From contig NZ_CP091851.1 in assembly GCF_022059845.1 (NCBI RefSeq), positions 1,426,001 through 1,490,000 on the forward strand: a stretch of 64,000 nt of DNA, given 5' to 3'. Every line of letters starts with the position of its first letter. Within the stretch, counting starts at the first letter, position 1. This document shows positions 61,031 through 64,000 of this stretch, piece after piece. The notes under the pieces are model-generated. The model made no database searches. It was not told the DNA's origin and saw nothing but the letters and a program-made list of their open reading frames with translations. The position numbers and the translations under genes are program-made. This DNA comes from Terrirubrum flagellatum (GTDB lineage Bacteria > Pseudomonadota > Alphaproteobacteria > Rhizobiales > Beijerinckiaceae).

Positions 61031-63016
61031 TCAGCGCGGGCGCTTCAGTTTCAGCGGCAGCACGTTGTCGGCCGTCGATTCCGGCGTCTTCCGCTCTGCG
61101 AGCGCCGACAGTTCAAGCGATTCCGGATCGGTCATCACCACGCCGCTGCTCGTCGCGAGATCGCGCAGCAGCTTGATGAGAGCCGGTCGATCATTGGCGT
61201 AGGCCGCCTCGCGCAACTGCCTGATCGCTTCGGGGGAGAATTCCGGCGCGGCGCTGCGCGGCTCGGCGTAGAGCACGCCGGGGTGGGCGGTGTGGAAGCA
61301 GGTTTCATCGTCGCAGAACAGCTTCTCGCTCAACTTCTCGCCGGGTCTCAGGCCGGTGAAAACAATGTCGATCTTCTGGTCCGGCGACAGTTCGAGCGAT
61401 GCGATGAGCTGCTTGGCGAGATCGACGATCTTCACCGGCTTGCCCATCTCGAGAACGAACACGCGGCCGCGGCGGCGATCATTCTGGATGCCGTCATGCG
61501 CGGCCTGGAAGATCAGGCCGGCCGCCTCGCGGACGGTCATGAAATAGCGGTCCATATCAGGATGCGTCACGGTGACAGGGCCGCCGCGCTCGATCTGCTG
61601 TCGGAACAGCGGCACCACCGAACCTGATGAACCGATGACGTTCCCGAAGCGCACCGACATGAAGCGTGTGCCGGTCTCGCCGTTTTCGAGCCGCCGGCTG
61701 TCGAGCGAGGAGACATAAAGCTCGCACAGGCGCTTCGTGAGGCCCATCACGCTCGATGGGTCCACCGCCTTGTCGGTCGACACCTGCACGAAGATCGCTG
61801 CGCCCGATTCCGCGGTCGCCTCCGCCACATTGATCGTGCCGATGATGTTGGTGAGCACGCCCTCGCGCGGCGTCTCCTCGACCATGTCGACATGCTTCAG
61901 CGCCGCGGCGTGGATGACGATGTCGGGCGCGAAATCGCGGATCACGCTGCGCACGATATCCTGATCGCGGATGTTGCAGAGGATCGGGTCGATATCGAGA
62001 TCGGGGAACTCGTCCTGCAGCTCGCGCCTGATCTGATAGAGATTGAATTCGCTGACATCGAGAAGGCCGAGCCGCGCTGGCGTCGCCGCCGCGACATAGC
62101 GCGCGACCTCGGCGCCGATCGTGCCGCCGGCGCCGGTGATCAGGATCTTCTTGCCGCCGACGAGCTTTTCCTGCGTCGCGGCCGGCATCGCGCCGGTCTC
62201 GGCGCGGCCGAGCAGTCGCGCAAGCGGCGGCAGCGAGCCGATCGTCTGACCGAGAATCTGGTCGGGGCGGAACTCTTTATGCAGGCGCACGCCGCGCAAA
62301 CCGGTCACCGTCGCGAGAATGTCCTGCTCGTCGGAATTGAGCCGTTGCAGCGAGGCGCAGATCAGCGCGCTGTCGGGAAAGCGATCTTCCCGCTGAAGCT
62401 TGTCCAGCACCGATGAAAGGTCGCGGATGACGCCAAGAATGCGAATGCCCTGGATCGAAAGCCCGACATGGCGCTGCTTGTCGCCGAGAATGCCGATCAC
62501 TTCGAGCTGATGCGGATAGGCGGCCGCCCAGTTGATCACCTTGAAAACGTCGCTCGGCCCGCCGACGAGCAGCAGGCGCGTCACGCGGCGATTGGCGCTC
62601 CTTGATTTGCGCCGGTCCCGATAGTCGCGAAGCATGCGGTAACAGATGCGCGGCCCGGTGAGCGCGGCGACTTCTGCAAGGAACAGGATGAAGGGCAGGG
62701 AGCGCGGCGTCGATTCGAGTCGCGTGATGGTGAAGGTGAGCGTGGTCCAGATCAGAATCGAGACGGCCGTGGCGACGACGATGAGGCGAACGTCGGCGAT
62801 CGAGGTGTAGCGCCAGTAGGCCGAAGACAGCCCGATGATCTGATAGACGATGACGCAGATGACCGCGAAAGTGAGGCCCGAATAGATCAGGTCGTCGGAA
62901 CTGCGCAGGAAATCGGTCGTTCCCAGCCGCGCCGCGAATGCCGCCACGAACGCGACGAGCGACGCGACGAAATCATGCAGCGCGATCAGGACTGAATATT
63001 TCCGCAGGCGTGGCAT
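61031..63016 (-). CDS. UDP-N-acetylglucosamine 4,6-dehydratase, membrane-bound (WbpM/CapD type)
   Basis: A 661-aa protein with four N-terminal helices (about 10-115), a first Rossmann-like domain (about 140-280) and the catalytic SDR domain with I-T-G-A-G-G-T-I-G-A-E-V (about 295-306). The catalytic site reads S-T-D-K-A-V-D-P-S-S-V-M-G-L-T-K-R, with Met in place of the usual Tyr; this S-M-K triad marks the long WbpM group. It makes the UDP-4-keto-6-deoxy-HexNAc used for QuiNAc or FucNAc. It is the likely source of substrate for the SDR at 58787. Confidence 0.93.
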   Translation of the reverse strand: MPRLRKYSVLIALHDFVASLVAFVAAFAARLGTTDFLRSSDDLIYSGLTFAVICVIVYQIIGLSSAYWRYTSIADVRLIVVATAVSILIWTTLTFTITRLESTPRSLPFILFLAEVAALTGPRICYRMLRDYRDRRKSRSANRRVTRLLLVGGPSDVFKVINWAAAYPHQLEVIGILGDKQRHVGLSIQGIRILGVIRDLSSVLDKLQREDRFPDSALICASLQRLNSDEQDILATVTGLRGVRLHKEFRPDQILGQTIGSLPPLARLLGRAETGAMPAATQEKLVGGKKILITGAGGTIGAEVARYVAAATPARLGLLDVSEFNLYQIRRELQDEFPDLDIDPILCNIRDQDIVRSVIRDFAPDIVIHAAALKHVDMVEETPREGVLTNIIGTINVAEATAESGAAIFVQVSTDKAVDPSSVMGLTKRLCELYVSSLDSRRLENGETGTRFMSVRFGNVIGSSGSVVPLFRQQIERGGPVTVTHPDMDRYFMTVREAAGLIFQAAHDGIQNDRRRGRVFVLEMGKPVKIVDLAKQLIASLELSPDQKIDIVFTGLRPGEKLSEKLFCDDETCFHTAHPGVLYAEPRSAAPEFSPEAIRQLREAAYANDRPALIKLLRDLATSSGVVMTDPESLELSALAERKTPESTADNVLPLKLKRPR

Positions 63017-63108
63017 CTATTCGATTGGTCCTCAAACTGCCAGGCGGCGACCATCAGGCAGGTCGCCGCATCGGGACAAGGCCGCCAGCGGCCGGATTTC
63101 ACGGGTTC

Positions 63109-64000
63109 CTATCGCAATAAGCTGTTGTAGGCCAACAGCACGTCGGAAGTCACGGCTTCGACGGTGAAGCCGTCGAGCACGCGCCGGCGCGCATTCTCGC
63201 CCCATGTTTCCAGTTGCGAAGGATCGCTCCAGACCTGCGCGATCGCCGCGGCGATCTCGTCAGGCCGTTCCGGCGCGACGACCCGTCCTTCGACGCCATT
63301 TCGGACGAATTCGCGGCAACCCGGCGTGTCCGTGGTGATGAAGCCGCGCCCTGACGCCGCGGCCTCCAGCATCGATCGGGGCAGTCCTTCCGCCGCAAGG
63401 GACGGTTGCAGACAAAGGTGATGGGAAGTCCATACGCCGGCGATGTCCCGCGTCCGCCCGCGCCAGGCCGCGCCGTCGGCGCCGGTCCAGCTTTCGAGCT
63501 GCGCGCGGGTGAGGCTCGCAGGATTCTGCGGGTCGGGGTCGCCGAACAGCGACAATTCGACCGGGACTCCGGCCGCCCGCGCGATCCTGATAGCCTCGAC
63601 CGCGTCCTCGACGCCCTTCGAGCGCAGCATGCGGCCGACGAAGGCGCAGCGCAGACGATCCAGCGGAGGCAGGGGGAGGGGCTTCCACTGCCCGGCGTCG
63701 ACGCCGGCGCCGCCGAGGATCGAGATGTTGGCGTTTCGCGTGAGATCAAGCCCGAAAAAAGCGGGGTCGTCGCGATTCTCGAACAGGAACCAGCTTCGGC
63801 GGCCGGCGAACAGCAGCGGAATTGTCGCTTTGAGCGCCGCGCGCAGCAGGCGCGCCGGCCATTTCGGAGAAATCCCCAACCAGCCGCGCCCGGTGAGCGC
63901 ATAGACGGAACGATGCCGCCATTCCGTAAGCGCCAGCGCAAAGCCGATCAGAATCGGCCGAAGCGCGATGAAATGGACGATGTCCATGTCGTGGTCGCGG
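63109..64000 (-). CDS. Glycosyltransferase family 4 (GT-B), 5' end outside window
   Basis: The frame is open to the right edge, so the N-terminus is missing; the first visible ATG (63987) is internal, since R-D-H-D precedes M-D-I-V-H-F. The visible 297 residues hold the end of the acceptor domain (I-V-H-F-I-A-L-R-P, as in GT4 enzymes) and the complete nucleotide-sugar domain: F-V-G-R-M-L-R-S-K-G-V-E-D-A, then L-Q-P-S-L-A-A-E-G-L-P-R-S-M-L-E-A-A-A-S-G-R with the E-x7-E-like motif. It would add a sugar to the lipid-linked O-unit. Confidence 0.9.
   Translation of the reverse strand, partial: RDHDMDIVHFIALRPILIGFALALTEWRHRSVYALTGRGWLGISPKWPARLLRAALKATIPLLFAGRRSWFLFENRDDPAFFGLDLTRNANISILGGAGVDAGQWKPLPLPPLDRLRCAFVGRMLRSKGVEDAVEAIRIARAAGVPVELSLFGDPDPQNPASLTRAQLESWTGADGAAWRGRTRDIAGVWTSHHLCLQPSLAAEGLPRSMLEAAASGRGFITTDTPGCREFVRNGVEGRVVAPERPDEIAAAIAQVWSDPSQLETWGENARRRVLDGFTVEAVTSDVLLAYNSLLR

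Overview
The window is high-GC, densely coded DNA from an alphaproteobacterium, most likely of the order Hyphomicrobiales (Rhizobiales). This is inferred from base and codon use, the many ABC importers of several families, short dispersed palindromic repeats, the PaoABC-type molybdenum enzyme, the DUF2793 gene and the rhizobial style of O-antigen genes. No rRNA is present, so genus and species cannot be read from it.

Layout. 1-1677 (minus): the folate genes folP-folB-folK, with folK running off the left edge. 1836-5531: a 35-codon membrane peptide gene, then dnaE. 5781-15680: a tightly coupled ten-gene... in fact nine-gene catabolic operon made of a family 5 peptide/opine-type ABC importer followed by an alpha/beta hydrolase, a creatininase-family amidohydrolase, a fumarate-reductase-type flavoprotein and an M24 metallopeptidase. 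15909-20370: an RND efflux pair. 20599-24020: a small exported protein, an orphan Tat-exported solute-binding protein and an HtrA-like protein that has lost its catalytic residues. 24273-32876: a potassium cassette (27-aa ORF, kdpF, A, B, C, D, E and a PtsN-like EIIA).

32970-45000 is the accessory part. It holds a 331-aa protein with a hydrophobic hairpin, a TetR regulator divergent from paoABC (with a palindromic operator sitting exactly in the spacer of a good sigma-70-type promoter), then a repeat-rich block: a 140-aa protein, two tandem copies of a small HExxH protein, duplicated gene fragments, two tiny overlapping ORFs, and a large M10 metalloprotease with a CARDB domain and four 82-residue RTX-type repeats, followed by a small exported protein. 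The block ends at tRNA-Ser(GCU).

45350-57152: a UDP-sugar dehydrogenase, a polyamine-type ABC importer (minus strand) headed by an amidohydrolase, and a divergent complete branched-chain amino-acid-type importer (livGFKHM) ending in a GAF-domain gene. 57239-64000: a DUF2793 gene with a good promoter and an O-antigen locus (initiating sugar transferase, 4-reductase-like SDR, Wzy/WaaL-type polymerase or ligase, WbpM-like 4,6-dehydratase, and a glycosyltransferase cut by the right edge).

The points most worth following are the tandem zincin cassette with its filled and empty dispersed-repeat sites, the nine-gene amide-catabolic operon, the TetR operator/promoter of paoABC, the catalytically dead HtrA-like protein, and the Kdp-PtsN linkage.
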